DNA from: Neisseria perflava
GTDB lineage: Bacteria > Pseudomonadota > Gammaproteobacteria > Burkholderiales > Neisseriaceae
Reading direction: 5' to 3'
DNA length: 64,000 nt
Assembly: GCF_019334725.1 (NCBI RefSeq)
Contig: NZ_CP079818.1
Location: 1,922,001-1,986,000 of the forward strand
The notes below the pieces were generated by a model that did no database searches, was not told the origin of the DNA, and worked only from the letters and a program-made list of their open reading frames with translations. Position 1 is the stretch's first letter, and each line of letters starts with the position of its first letter. Position numbers and translations under genes: made by a program. Below, piece by piece: positions 27,150 through 36,763 of the stretch.

Positions 27150-28373
27150 TTATTCGTCAGCTTTGTAGCCTTTTATAGCAAAGAAGACGATGTATACGTA
27201 ACAAATCGCTGATACAACGAAAGAAATCATCAGACCTTGAGTATCCGCTACCCAACCTTGTACCACAGGCACAATCGCACCGCCGACAATCGCAGTACAC
27301 AATACGCCGGAAGCGCTGCTGGTGAATCGGCCAAGACCTTTGGTTGCCAAAGAGAAAATCGTTGGGAACATGATGGAATTGAAGAAACCGATGGCCAACA
27401 ATGCCCACATCGCAACATCTGCACTGGCTTTACCTGCCAACATAGCAACGCCCAACAGGACAACAGCAGCGGTAGCATTGAATGCCAAATAGCGGTTAGG
27501 CGCAATTTTCGCCATGATGGCAGAGCCTAAGAAACGGCCGACCATTGCACCGCCCCAGTAGAACGACAAATATTTCGCGGCAGATGCGTGGTCCAAACCT
27601 TTCAGATAGCCCAACACGCTAACCAATAAAGAACCGATGGATACTTCCGCACCGACATAACAGAAAATACCGGCCGCACCCAAAACCAAATGACGGTATT
27701 GCCAAACACTGTGTTTGCCATCATGGTTATGTTCGCTCTCTTCTTCGGCAATTTTACGCGCATCAGGCAAACGAATCATTTTGACAAACACAGCCAAAAT
27801 AATCAGCAAACCGGCCAACCCTAAATACGGAATTTGAACGGAAGAAATTTGCTCGGCTTTGCTGACAGTTTGTGTTGCATCAGCCAAAATCAGGAATGCG
27901 CCGATTTGCGGAGCAATGGTCGTACCCAAAGAGTTAAATGCCTGAACCAAAGTCAGTGTTGCAGATTCTTTACCCGGTTTGGACAGCAAAGTCACATAAG
28001 GGTTACCCGCTACTTGCAACAGGGTTACACCTGAAGCCAAAATAAACAATGCACCCAAAAAAGTTGCATAAGAATGACTGCCGGCAGCAGGATAGAAGAG
28101 CAGACAGCCGATGGCAGTCAATACGAAGCCGCTAATCACGCCGTTTTTATAGCCAATTTTGCCGACCAAATAGCCCATCGGAATCGACATAATCGCATAA
28201 GCGGTAAAGAAACAGAATTGAATCAGCATCGCCTGAACATAAGTCAGTTCGAAAATATCTTTCAGGTGCGGAATCAAAATATCGTTCATGCAGGTAATGA
28301 AACCCATCATGAAGAAGAGTGTGGTCAGAACGACCAGCGCAGGAGTATGATTTTGTTGTGAATGCGCAGACAT
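27150..28373 (-). CDS. gluP: GluP-type glucose/galactose MFS transporter (FucP family)
   Basis: 407 residues, twelve helices, fucose:H+ symporter family of the MFS. Features: FFMMGFITCMNDILIPHLKDIF (helix 1 with the FucP-type acidic residue), GYLVGKIGYKNGVISG (MFS loop 2-3), AGNPYVTLL, QAFNSLGTTIAPQIGA and GAEVSIGSLLV. Neisseria GluP imports glucose and galactose, and this protein has the matching length and N-terminus. It is divergent from the YqaA-like gene. Confidence 0.87.
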   Translation of the reverse strand: MSAHSQQNHTPALVVLTTLFFMMGFITCMNDILIPHLKDIFELTYVQAMLIQFCFFTAYAIMSIPMGYLVGKIGYKNGVISGFVLTAIGCLLFYPAAGSHSYATFLGALFILASGVTLLQVAGNPYVTLLSKPGKESATLTLVQAFNSLGTTIAPQIGAFLILADATQTVSKAEQISSVQIPYLGLAGLLIILAVFVKMIRLPDARKIAEEESEHNHDGKHSVWQYRHLVLGAAGIFCYVGAEVSIGSLLVSVLGYLKGLDHASAAKYLSFYWGGAMVGRFLGSAIMAKIAPNRYLAFNATAAVVLLGVAMLAGKASADVAMWALLAIGFFNSIMFPTIFSLATKGLGRFTSSASGVLCTAIVGGAIVPVVQGWVADTQGLMISFVVSAICYVYIVFFAIKGYKADE

Positions 28374-28648
28374 GATTTGCCTTTCGTTTTGTTAAGATTC
28401 GCTGGAAAAATGAGCTTAAATCAGTTCATTAAACTTAACACCCATTAACAGCCGCCCGTATCATACTGATAATCCGTCACTTTGAAAACTATTTTCTAAC
28501 AGCCGACTACATTATCCTTCAGCCGTTTAATTGTAAAAAATTTAATAATATTGGATTTATCTTTTAATAGATTAAAAAAATAAAGGCATAATCTTCTTAT
28601 TAAGCTTGTTATTTCTTTTTTACAATACTCCTTGATACAACTCAAAAT

Positions 28649-29062
28649 ATGCCCCTTCTTTACGCTTACCTTGGCCTGATTGCCTCTGCCTTTACTTCTG
28701 CCACACTACTTCCGGGTACATCCGAGGCGGCATATGCCGCATTTGTGTACCAATATCCGCAACATGCCCTCGGCGCATGTTTGTGTGCCGGATTGGCGAA
28801 TGGCTTGGGCAGTATGGTTTCGTATTACATGGGCAGGATGTTTCCAAATAAAAAAAGGCCGTCTGAAAAAATGTTGGAAAGGCTTAATCGTTGGGGAATT
28901 TGGCCGCTATTGTTTGCATGGCTGCCGATTATCGGCGATGCCCTCCCCCTTGCTGCAGGCTGGCTCAGGCTCAATGCCCTGCATTGCGCCATTATTCTGA
29001 TTGCAGGCAAACTGCTGCGCTATGCGGTGATTTATTGGGGAATGAACGCAGTTGCCGGATAA
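28649..29062 (+). CDS. YqaA-family small membrane protein
   Basis: 137 residues with about four hydrophobic segments, resembling YqaA of the DedA/VTT superfamily (SAFTSATLLPGTSEAA near the N-terminus, PIIGDALPLAAGWLR). Function in this family is unclear; lipid or metabolite flipping has been proposed for relatives. A full AG-DUS (28856-28867) is translated inside the gene as part of KKRPSEKM, in the cytoplasmic loop between helices 2 and 3. Confidence 0.75.
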   Translation: MPLLYAYLGLIASAFTSATLLPGTSEAAYAAFVYQYPQHALGACLCAGLANGLGSMVSYYMGRMFPNKKRPSEKMLERLNRWGIWPLLFAWLPIIGDALPLAAGWLRLNALHCAIILIAGKLLRYAVIYWGMNAVAG

Positions 29063-29079
29063 GCTGACAAGTCAAAAAT

Positions 29080-29111
29080 AAAGGCCGTCTGAACGATTCA
29101 GACGGCCTTTG
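29080..29111. terminator. Paired-DUS terminator, yqaA-like / aspC
   Basis: Inverted AG-DUS separated by a few bases, shared by convergent genes. Confidence 0.87.
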
Positions 29112-29126
29112 CCTTTAATTCGACAA

Positions 29127-30320
29127 TTACAACACTTTCACAATGCTCTCGCACAAATAATCGATGTTGTCATCAGTAATGCCGGCAACGTTGATGCGAC
29201 CGGAGCGGACGGCATAAATGGCAAACTCGTTTTTCAAACGGTCAACTTGTTCTGGAGTCAGGCCGCTGAAAGAGAACATGCCGTTTTGTTCGATAATGAA
29301 ATCAAAATCTTGGGTTGCACCTTTGGCTTTGAGCAACTCGACAAATTTTTGGCGCATGGCTTTGATGCGGCCGCGCATTTCATCGAGTTCGGCAATCCAT
29401 TGTGCTTTCAAATCATCATTTTTCAACACCAGCGCAATGGTGTTCGCACCGTGTGAAGCCGGGTTGGAATACAAGGTACGGATGATGGTTTTGACTTGGC
29501 TGTGGGCGCGGGCTGCTGTTGCTTCATCTTCAGCCACCAAAGTGAACGCGCCGACGCGTTCGTTGTACATGCCGAAGTTTTTGGAATAAGAGCTGGCAAT
29601 CAGCAATTCTTTATTGTATTTCAAGAATACGCGCAAGCCGTAGGCATCTTCTTCCAAACCGTTGCCAAAGCCTTGGTAAGCAAAGTCAAACAGCGGCAAC
29701 CAGCCTTTTTCGGCAGAAAGTTTTGCCAAAGTTTCCCATTGTTCGGGCGTAGGGTCGATGCCGGTAGGGTTGTGGCAGCAGCCGTGCAGCAGGACGATGT
29801 CGCCTTTTTGCGCTTGGCTCAAGTCTTCAATCATGCCGTCCCAATCCAAACCGTGTTTGGCGGCATCGTAATAACGATAAGGTTTGTCTTGGATACCGAC
29901 TGCTTTGGCGATGGCGTTGTGGTTTGGCCAAGTCGGATTGGAAATCCAGATGGTTTGCGCGTTCAACTGGCGTTTGGCAAATTCGGCCGCAATACGCAAT
30001 GCGCCTGTACCGCCAAGGCTTTGCGCTGTTTTGGCGCGACGGCTGGCGATGATTTCGTGGTCTTTGCCAAACAGCAGAATTTGGGTTTGCTCGTTGTAAT
30101 CGGCAACGCCGTCGATGGTGAGGTAGTTTTTAGTTGTCTCGCTTTCCAACAGGCGTTTTTCAGCCTCTTTGACGGCTTTGACAATAGGTGTCGCGCCGGA
30201 TGCGTCTTTGTACACGCCGATGCCGAGATTGACTTTTTCGGGACGGGTTTCGGCTTTAAACGCTTCGCCCAAACCTAAAATCGGATCAGCAGGAGCAGCT
30301 TCGATATGCTTGAAGAACAT
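29127..30320 (-). CDS. aspC: AspC, aspartate aminotransferase
   Basis: A 397-residue class-I PLP aminotransferase interconverting aspartate/2-oxoglutarate and oxaloacetate/glutamate. The PLP lysine is in [35 protein letters not shown] and [15 protein letters not shown] are conserved; the Arg in SGRINVAG binds the substrate carboxylate. Overall sequence tracks E. coli AspC (396 residues) more closely than TyrB, unlike the second copy at 36764-37957. Confidence 0.93.
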   Translation of the reverse strand: MFFKHIEAAPADPILGLGEAFKAETRPEKVNLGIGVYKDASGATPIVKAVKEAEKRLLESETTKNYLTIDGVADYNEQTQILLFGKDHEIIASRRAKTAQSLGGTGALRIAAEFAKRQLNAQTIWISNPTWPNHNAIAKAVGIQDKPYRYYDAAKHGLDWDGMIEDLSQAQKGDIVLLHGCCHNPTGIDPTPEQWETLAKLSAEKGWLPLFDFAYQGFGNGLEEDAYGLRVFLKYNKELLIASSYSKNFGMYNERVGAFTLVAEDEATAARAHSQVKTIIRTLYSNPASHGANTIALVLKNDDLKAQWIAELDEMRGRIKAMRQKFVELLKAKGATQDFDFIIEQNGMFSFSGLTPEQVDRLKNEFAIYAVRSGRINVAGITDDNIDYLCESIVKVL

Positions 30321-30418
30321 GATTTTTCTCTTTACAAGTAGTAAAACGGTTGAAAAAATACAAATTTATGTAATTTTACGCCGTTTCGGGCCGTCTGAAA
30401 ACGGATTATTACAGGGTT

Positions 30419-31069
30419 TTAACGCAAGATTGCCAACAAATCCAAAGGCGTGGCAATACGGAAATCGGCAAGCCAGTTTTCGGTTTGGTCTTCGGCAGAA
30501 ATATAGCCCCAATCGGCAAGCACGGTTGTCATCCCGGCATTCTTGCCTGCCTGCATATCGCGCTCGGCATCGCCGACATAAAAACATCGCCGCGCTTCGA
30601 CACCCATCTGTTCGCACGCATAAAACATGGGCTTCACGCTGGGCTTAGGTTCATCGCAAGTATCGCCGCTGACAATGACGGCAGGAGGCACGGTAAACCC
30701 GAGCTTAGGCACGAGGACATCGGTAAAGCGCATGGGCTTGTTAGTGATAACGCCCCATTGGATACCGCGTTGAACTAAGGCTTCTAGCATTTCGTTTACG
30801 CCGTCGAACAAGATGGTTTGATCGGCATAGCAGCGGCTGTATTCTTCCAAAAACTCTTTGCGCCATTGCATATAGTCCGGATGGTCGGGCGTAATGCCTG
30901 CACCAAGTTTGAGCAAACCGCTCGCACCGTGGCTGGCCTGCGGACGGATTTCATCCATGCTTTTTTCAGGCAAACCGTGTCGGCGCAATACCGTGTTGAG
31001 CGCGCCACCCAAATCAAGTGCGGTATCGGCAAGCGTGCCGTCAAGGTCGAATAATACGGCTTGGGTCAT
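30419..31069 (-). CDS. gph: Phosphoglycolate phosphatase (HAD family)
   Basis: A 216-residue HAD hydrolase with motif I FDLDGTLADT, motif II VITNKP, motif III Lys in CDEPKPSVKP and motif IV YVGDAERDMQAG. It most likely dephosphorylates 2-phosphoglycolate from DNA repair; other HAD substrates cannot be excluded. The ATG at 31069 has AAAGGAA upstream and opens directly into the nucleophile motif. Confidence 0.85.
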   Translation of the reverse strand: MTQAVLFDLDGTLADTALDLGGALNTVLRRHGLPEKSMDEIRPQASHGASGLLKLGAGITPDHPDYMQWRKEFLEEYSRCYADQTILFDGVNEMLEALVQRGIQWGVITNKPMRFTDVLVPKLGFTVPPAVIVSGDTCDEPKPSVKPMFYACEQMGVEARRCFYVGDAERDMQAGKNAGMTTVLADWGYISAEDQTENWLADFRIATPLDLLAILR

Positions 31070-31091
31070 AAGTGTTCCTTTGATGATTTTA

Positions 31092-31131
31092 GAAGGCCGT
31101 CTGAACAATCCAACAAGTTTCAGACGGCCTG
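31092..31131 (-). terminator. Paired-DUS terminator after CDF transporter gene
   Basis: Inverted AG-DUS just beyond the transporter stop; also separates it from gph, which follows in the same direction. Confidence 0.83.
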
Positions 31132-31138
31132 AATATGG

Positions 31139-32083
31139 TTAATGGTGATGGTGTTCGTGAACTTCCTGCGAACACAAAACTTCATCTTTATGCGGATGCT
31201 GTTCGCTTTCAATCTGAATCGTACAATGCCCGATGTTGTGATGCGCCAATTCATGTCCGATGCGGTAGGCGATTTGTTCGGACTCTGCAACCGTCATGTT
31301 GCCATCTACGACAATATGGCAGGACAAAACGTGGATATTGCTGGTAATCGTCCAAACATGCAAGTCGTGAACGGATTTTACGCCTTCCGTATTGCGGATA
31401 ACGCTGAGCAACTCATCGGTATGGATGTTTTCCGGCGCTCCTTCCATCAAAATGTGCAAAGTCTGTTTAAACAGCTTCCAGCCGCTGCGCCCTACCAAAG
31501 CCGCCACCAATACGCTAGCAACCGTATCCGCCCATTGCCAGCCATACGCCATCATCAGTACCGCTGCGACAATCGCCCCTATCGAGCCGAACAAATCGCT
31601 GATTACATGCAGATACGCGCCGCGCATATTGACGTTTTCTTCGGTATCACTATTCTTCAACATATAAACGGCGACGCCGATGTTGACCAGCAATCCGATG
31701 ATACTGACCACCAACATGCCGCCCGTCAAAATTTCCGGCGGATAAAATAATCGTTTGACTGCTTCATAAAAAATCATCGCCGCAATCAACACCAGCGACA
31801 ATCCGTTAAACATCGCCGTCAAAATTTCAAAACGCTTGTAACCGAATGTCTTTTGCAGCGTGGTCTGTTTCTCGCCAAGTTTGAATGCCCACAATGCCAC
31901 GCCCAGCGAAAACGCATCGCTGAACATATGCCCCGCATCAGAAAGCAGGGCCAAAGAGTTGGTCAGCCAGCCGCCGACCGCTTCAACCAGCATAAATCCG
32001 GCAACGACGAAAAATGAAATGCGCAATACCTGCTTATTGGCGGTATGCGTGTGCGCGTGCGAATGATCGTGATGATGTGCCAT
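31139..32083 (-). CDS. Cation diffusion facilitator (CzcD/ZitB-like) metal efflux protein
   Basis: A 314-residue CDF transporter with six helices. The metal site is formed by SDAGHMFSDA (helix II) and HVISDLFGSIG (helix V). The N-terminus (MAHHHDHSHAHTHT) and C-terminus (EHHHH) are His-rich, typical of zinc exporters, and a cytoplasmic ferredoxin-like domain (about 215-300) is present. Zn2+ export is the likely role. It neighbours a ferritin-like gene and gph without evident functional link. Confidence 0.88.
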   Translation of the reverse strand: MAHHHDHSHAHTHTANKQVLRISFFVVAGFMLVEAVGGWLTNSLALLSDAGHMFSDAFSLGVALWAFKLGEKQTTLQKTFGYKRFEILTAMFNGLSLVLIAAMIFYEAVKRLFYPPEILTGGMLVVSIIGLLVNIGVAVYMLKNSDTEENVNMRGAYLHVISDLFGSIGAIVAAVLMMAYGWQWADTVASVLVAALVGRSGWKLFKQTLHILMEGAPENIHTDELLSVIRNTEGVKSVHDLHVWTITSNIHVLSCHIVVDGNMTVAESEQIAYRIGHELAHHNIGHCTIQIESEQHPHKDEVLCSQEVHEHHHH

Positions 32084-32098
32084 GATGATTTTACCGTT

Positions 32099-32929
32099 TC
32101 AGACGGCCTTTTTATCCTGTTTCAAACTTTTCTCAAAATCTTCCAACATATCCAGCTCGAAACGGCTGAATCCTGCACGTTCCCGTGCTTCGATATTAAC
32201 GTAGCCTCGGAATATAAACATATCGTAACGCGCAATCAGACTGCGGAACAGGGCGACCGGTTCCAAACCGCGCTCACGGCAAAGATGCTGATACCAATGA
32301 TTGCCGATGGCGACATGCCCCACTTCATCGCGATAAATAATATCCAGCACATCGCAGGTTTCCACATCGCCACGCTGTGCCACTTTTGCACGAATACCCG
32401 GCGTGACATCCAAACCGCGCGCTTCCAACACCCGCGGCACCAAAGCCATGCGCAACAAAGGATCGTAAGCAGTTTTATATGCCATATCCCACAAATGCCC
32501 GTGCGCTTCAAAATCGCCGTAATCGTAGCCCAAGCTGTTCAGACGGCCACGCATTAAGCCGAAGTGAAACACTTCTTCTTTCGCCACCCTTACCCAATCG
32601 CGTACAAACTGAAACGGCATATTGCGAAAACGATACGCCGCATCCAAAGCCAGATTAATCGCATTAAATTCAATGTGCGCAATCGCATGCAGCATGGCCG
32701 CATAGCCTTCGACCGTATTCATCTTGCGCGGCGTAACCTCCGAAGGCGCAACCAAACGCGGACGGGATGGATGACCGGCAAAACGGCAATCCACGGGTTT
32801 CGACGCTTCAGCCGTCAAACCTTCCGCCTCGCCCAACTGCGCAAACAAGGCCTGCGTCAATCTTCCCTTTTCACCCGGATTGTCCGACAGCAAAGCCTGT
32901 TCCAATAAAGGATAAGGATTCAGATACAT
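32099..32929 (-). CDS. DUF455 ferritin-like protein
   Basis: 276 residues, DUF455 family, a ferritin-like four-helix fold with probable di-metal centre ligands in AHIEFNAINLA, VAKEEVFHFGLM, LEARGLD and YRDEVGHVAIGNHW. Members are often annotated as putative rRNA or tRNA hydroxylases by analogy to MiaE, without proof. Only 15 bp separate its stop from the CDF start region upstream of 32083, so cotranscription is likely. Confidence 0.8.
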   Translation of the reverse strand: MYLNPYPLLEQALLSDNPGEKGRLTQALFAQLGEAEGLTAEASKPVDCRFAGHPSRPRLVAPSEVTPRKMNTVEGYAAMLHAIAHIEFNAINLALDAAYRFRNMPFQFVRDWVRVAKEEVFHFGLMRGRLNSLGYDYGDFEAHGHLWDMAYKTAYDPLLRMALVPRVLEARGLDVTPGIRAKVAQRGDVETCDVLDIIYRDEVGHVAIGNHWYQHLCRERGLEPVALFRSLIARYDMFIFRGYVNIEARERAGFSRFELDMLEDFEKSLKQDKKAV

Positions 32930-33218
32930 ACAAAACCATTGTTTTCAAAAGATAAATATTATAACCGTTTTAAAAAGCAAACAGAAAGACTATAATTTCA
33001 AGCTTTCCGTAAAATGACATTAAATACCACACCAAGCCCTTATGCGTTTCATTAAAAAAACGTCAAAACCAAATACAGGCCGTCTGAAGAAATGAAATTA
33101 TTTCAGTCACTTGATTGGATTCTTCATATTTACACAAATTAAACCCGCCATTCAGCCCCTTGCCTGTTACACCATAACGTCTATACTGAACCCATCTCTC
33201 CGAACAAGGAACCAAAAC

Positions 33219-33839
33219 ATGAAAACTACCCGACTGTTCACCCTGACCGCTGCCGCGCTGCTTTCTTCAGCCATCGGCTTTGCACAAGCCGGCGCAGTGG
33301 ACGCCCTGAAAAAATTCAATAATGACGCCGACGGTATCAGTGGCAACTTCAGCCAAACCGTTCACAGCAAAAAGAAAACCCAAACTACATACGGTACATT
33401 CAAAATCCTGCGCCCTGGCTTGTTCAAATGGGAATACACCAAACCCTATAAACAAACCATCGTTGGCGACGGCAAAACCATTTGGCTCTATGACGTAGAT
33501 TTGGCGCAAGTAACCAAGTCCTCACAAGACCAAACCATCGGCGACAGCCCTGCCGCCATCCTCTCCAACAAAACGGCATTGGACAGCAGCTACACGCTAA
33601 AAGAAGACGGTTCTGCTAACGGTATCGACTACGTTTTGGCTACGCCTAAGAAAAACAACGCCGGCTACCAATACATCCGCATCGGCTTCAAAGGCGACAA
33701 CCTCGCCGCCATGCAGCTGAAAGACAGCTTCGGCAACCAAACCAGCATCAGCTTCAGCGGTTTGAACACCAAGCCTAACCTTTCCAGCAGTATGTTCAAA
33801 TTCACACCTCCTAAAGGCGTTGATGTCTTGAGCAACTAA
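33219..33839 (+). CDS. lolA: LolA, outer-membrane lipoprotein carrier
   Basis: A 206-residue periplasmic chaperone that carries lipoproteins from LolCDE to the outer membrane. The signal peptide is MKTTRLFTLTAAALLSSAIGFAQA. The mature part starts GAVDALKKFNNDADGISGNFSQTV, with the family stretches GTFKILRPGLFKWEYTKPYKQTIVGDGKTIWLYD and FTPPKGVDVL. The start has AAGGAACC upstream. It serves lipoproteins including HpuA and PqiC in this window. Confidence 0.93.
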   Translation: MKTTRLFTLTAAALLSSAIGFAQAGAVDALKKFNNDADGISGNFSQTVHSKKKTQTTYGTFKILRPGLFKWEYTKPYKQTIVGDGKTIWLYDVDLAQVTKSSQDQTIGDSPAAILSNKTALDSSYTLKEDGSANGIDYVLATPKKNNAGYQYIRIGFKGDNLAAMQLKDSFGNQTSISFSGLNTKPNLSSSMFKFTPPKGVDVLSN

Positions 33840-33856
33840 GCTTTCAACTGAAACAC

Positions 33857-33887
33857 AAAGGCCGTCTGAACAACAGACGGCCTTTTA
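33857..33887 (+). terminator. Paired-DUS terminator after lolA
   Basis: AAAGGCCGTCTG and CAGACGGCCTTT with a 4-6 nt loop, then TTATT. It also faces glmM on the other strand. Confidence 0.87.
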
Positions 33888-33916
33888 TTTAGTTCAATTC
33901 AAAATCAAACACACTG

Positions 33917-35254
33917 TTACTTTTGACCTTGAATGGCCGCGGCAATTTTTTCTGCGCCTTTTTTCGCCCAGTCTGCCTGCTTGGCTTCCACCATCACGCG
34001 CACAACAGGCTCGGTACCGGATGCACGCAAGACCACGCGGCCTTTGCCTTCGAGTTCTTTTTCCACTTCAGCCAAAGCCTCTTTGGAAGCGTCCTGCCAG
34101 TTTTGGCCTTTTTTGATGCGGACGTTGATCATGGTTTGCGGATACGGCTGCCAATCGGCGCAAACGGTGGCAAGGTCTTGATTCAAGGTTTGCAATGCGG
34201 CCAAAACTTGTAGCGCGGAAATGATGCCGTCGCCGGTATTGTGTTTGTCCATGCACAAAATATGGCCGCTGGCTTCGCCGCCAATCAGCCAACCGCGTTG
34301 GTGGAGCTGTTCCAACACATAGCGGTCGCCCACTTTGGCACGGCAGAAATCAACGCCCTGCTCTTTCAAAGCAATTTCCATCGCCATATTGGTCATCACT
34401 GTACCCACCACACCGCCGATTTCCACGCCTTCGTGCGCGCGTGCTTTGGCAATCACATAAATCAGGCTGTCGCCGTCATACACTTTGCCATTGCGGTCAA
34501 CCATCATCAAACGGTCGCCATCGCCGTCCAAGGCAATGCCGTAATCGGCTTCATTTTGCAGTACGGCAGCTTGCAAAGCTTTCGGATGGGTCGCACCACA
34601 TTTCTCATTGATGTTGTAGCCGTTTGGCTCATCACCGATACTCACCACTTGCGCACCCAATTCGTGGAATACTTTAGGCGCAACTGCATAGCCTGCACCA
34701 TTGGCGGTATCGACCACCAATTTCAGACCGCGCAAATCCAAATGACTTGGGAAAGTGGATTTACAGAACTCGATATAGCGGTCATCCGCACCATTAATCC
34801 GGCGCGCGCGGCCAAGACGGCTGGACGGCTGGGTTTTCATTTCTTCATCGATTTTGGCTTCAATTTCCAACTCGATTTCATCGCTCAGCTTCACACCGCC
34901 TTCGGCAAAGAATTTAATGCCGTTGTCGGAATAAACGTTATGGGAAGCAGAAATCATCACACCGGCAGACAAACGCAAAGCACGGGTCAGATACGCTACG
35001 CCCGGGGTTGGCAGAGGGCCGGTTTGAATAACATTGACACCGGCGGCGGTAAAACCGGCAATCAGCGCAGCTTCCAGCATATAGCCTGAAATACGCGTGT
35101 CTTTGCCGATTAAGACGGTTGGTTTGATTTCGCCTTCGTGCTGCACCAAAACCTGACCTGCCGCATAGCCTAATTTCAAGACAAAATCAGGATTGATAGG
35201 AAACTGACCGACTTCGCCACGCACACCGTCAGTACCGAAATATTTTTTTGCCAT
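33917..35254 (-). CDS. glmM: Phosphoglucosamine mutase
   Basis: 445 residues, converts glucosamine-6-phosphate to glucosamine-1-phosphate for UDP-GlcNAc, peptidoglycan and LOS synthesis. The active phosphoserine loop is MISASHN (Ser104), Mg2+ loop [13 protein letters not shown], sugar-binding GEASGH and phosphate-binding [12 protein letters not shown]. The N-terminus [11 protein letters not shown] is typical. GGAG precedes the ATG. Length equals the E. coli enzyme. Confidence 0.95.
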   Translation of the reverse strand: MAKKYFGTDGVRGEVGQFPINPDFVLKLGYAAGQVLVQHEGEIKPTVLIGKDTRISGYMLEAALIAGFTAAGVNVIQTGPLPTPGVAYLTRALRLSAGVMISASHNVYSDNGIKFFAEGGVKLSDEIELEIEAKIDEEMKTQPSSRLGRARRINGADDRYIEFCKSTFPSHLDLRGLKLVVDTANGAGYAVAPKVFHELGAQVVSIGDEPNGYNINEKCGATHPKALQAAVLQNEADYGIALDGDGDRLMMVDRNGKVYDGDSLIYVIAKARAHEGVEIGGVVGTVMTNMAMEIALKEQGVDFCRAKVGDRYVLEQLHQRGWLIGGEASGHILCMDKHNTGDGIISALQVLAALQTLNQDLATVCADWQPYPQTMINVRIKKGQNWQDASKEALAEVEKELEGKGRVVLRASGTEPVVRVMVEAKQADWAKKGAEKIAAAIQGQK

Positions 35255-35453
35255 GAGATAACTCCGTGATTGTTTTGTCGTATGTGAATATAGTTAAACT
35301 TCTTTAAAAGAATATTGTGTTTGAAGGCCGTCTGAATCTTTCAGACAAACTACAATCTAGTACTCTCGTATTATAGCAAGATCAGGCCTTCCTGCACGAA
35401 AAAAGCGCATCCTATGCAGAATGCGCTTTCTATTCGAGAGTCAAAGTCAAATC

Positions 35454-36311
35454 TTAGAATTTAGCACCAGATTGATTAGCCATGTAATCAACTGCAGCTT
35501 TCACTTCATCGTCGCTCAGGCTGCCGTTACCGCCTTTGGCAGGCATTGCGTTAAAGCCTTCGATTGCATGTTTGTGCAGGGTGTCTTTACCTTGTTTGAT
35601 ACGAGGAGCCCAGTCTTCTTTTTTACCTACATGAGGAACACCGGGAACTGCACCGCCGTGACATGCTTGGCAGCTGGCTTCGTAAACTTTTTTACCGTCT
35701 GCACCACCGGCAGCTGCGCCTTTGTCTTCAGCTTTGGCAGCGTCTGCTTTAGGAGCATCTGCAGGAGCCACACCCTCAGCCGCTGGAGCTGAAGCAGCTT
35801 CGCCGGAAGCAGCGGCATCGGCAGGAGCCGCAGCATCAGGATCGGGGAAAGTACCGCCGGCTTTGTTGGCCATATAAGTAATCACGCGTTTCAATTCTTG
35901 GTCGGTCAAATCAGCTGCACCGCCTTTGGCAGGCATTGCGTTGAAACCGTTCAAAGCGTGTTGGAACAAGGTATCAAAGCCTTGGGCGATACGAGGAGCC
36001 CAATCGCCTTTGTTTTCAAATTTAGGCGCATTAGGAACGATACTGTCCGCCGCGTGACATTGGATACAGATTTTATTGAAAATCTGGTCGCCTTGACGCT
36101 CGCCGACTGGAATACCATCGCCCAATTTCAGTTGGCCGACTGGCTGGATACGGGTTTGAGTCGCAGCTTCGGTTGTTTCGGCAACATCGCCGAATGAACC
36201 GCTTCCCGCCAGTTTGATCAGGAAGTAAATCACTGCAATGACAATAACGATACCGCTCACAAGGGTGAACAATGCAGAGCCTTGGGCTTTGTGGTCGCGG
36301 AGTTGTTTCAT
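35454..36311 (-). CDS. cycB: Diheme cytochrome c5
   Basis: A 285-residue membrane-anchored cytochrome with an N-terminal transmembrane helix (about residues 13-34) and two homologous c-type domains: CIQCH at 82-86 and CQACH at 214-218. Each is followed by WAPRI...GFNAMPAKGG, where the Met is the sixth haem ligand. An Ala/Pro/Asp-rich flexible linker (about 155-206) joins them. Neisseria cytochrome c5 passes electrons from bc1 toward cbb3 oxidase or the nitrite reductase AniA, and the long linker would let the outer domain reach partners. The two domains also resemble each other at DNA level, indicating internal duplication. Confidence 0.9.
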   Translation of the reverse strand: MKQLRDHKAQGSALFTLVSGIVIVIAVIYFLIKLAGSGSFGDVAETTEAATQTRIQPVGQLKLGDGIPVGERQGDQIFNKICIQCHAADSIVPNAPKFENKGDWAPRIAQGFDTLFQHALNGFNAMPAKGGAADLTDQELKRVITYMANKAGGTFPDPDAAAPADAAASGEAASAPAAEGVAPADAPKADAAKAEDKGAAAGGADGKKVYEASCQACHGGAVPGVPHVGKKEDWAPRIKQGKDTLHKHAIEGFNAMPAKGGNGSLSDDEVKAAVDYMANQSGAKF

Positions 36312-36596
36312 TTGGTAGGCCTCGCCGTTAGGTTAGGTTGTGCTGTAAGTTATAGTTTATGTGTTAAACGCAGTTAACAATATTTTGCTGGATTATACTG
36401 AATTCGCAAAGGCTTTCCAATCCATCTTGAGAAAAAGATACGCAAAAATCCTCAAAAAGGCCGTCTGAAATCTATAAGCCTTTGTAGTTAATTGATTATT
36501 CCAGCCATGCAAAAAAGTGACCGCCAATGCCACTTTCAGACACTTTCAAGATAAACTTTGCCAATAAAGCCAATATGCGTTAACCTTACGGCTTTC

Positions 36597-36672
36597 GCAC
36601 CCATAGCTCAGTTGGAAGAGTGTCAGTTTCCGAAGCTGGAGGTCACAGGTTCGATCCCTGTTGGGTGCGCCA
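36597..36672 (+). tRNA. tRNA-Arg (CCG)
   Basis: A 76-nt cloverleaf with acceptor GCACCCA/TGGGTGC, D-arm GCTCAGTTGGAAGAGT, anticodon loop TTCCGAA (anticodon CCG), T-arm ACAGGTTCGATCCCTGT and encoded CCA. A paired DUS follows within 8 nt. Confidence 0.95.
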
Positions 36673-36679
36673 ATTATAA

Positions 36680-36721
36680 AGAGGCCGTCTGAAAGATGAA
36701 AATTTTTCAGACGGCCTTTTG
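36680..36721. terminator. Paired-DUS terminator, tRNA-Arg / tyrB
   Basis: Inverted AG-DUS with T4, directly behind tRNA-Arg and facing convergent tyrB. Confidence 0.87.
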
Positions 36722-36763
36722 ATTTACTTCAAATAAAACTACATTCAATTTCAGATTGAACGG

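Noticed and set aside
35454..36311. Internal similarity in the cytochrome gene as an assembly duplication
   Set aside because: Diheme cytochrome c5 with two homologous domains is the normal Neisseria form.
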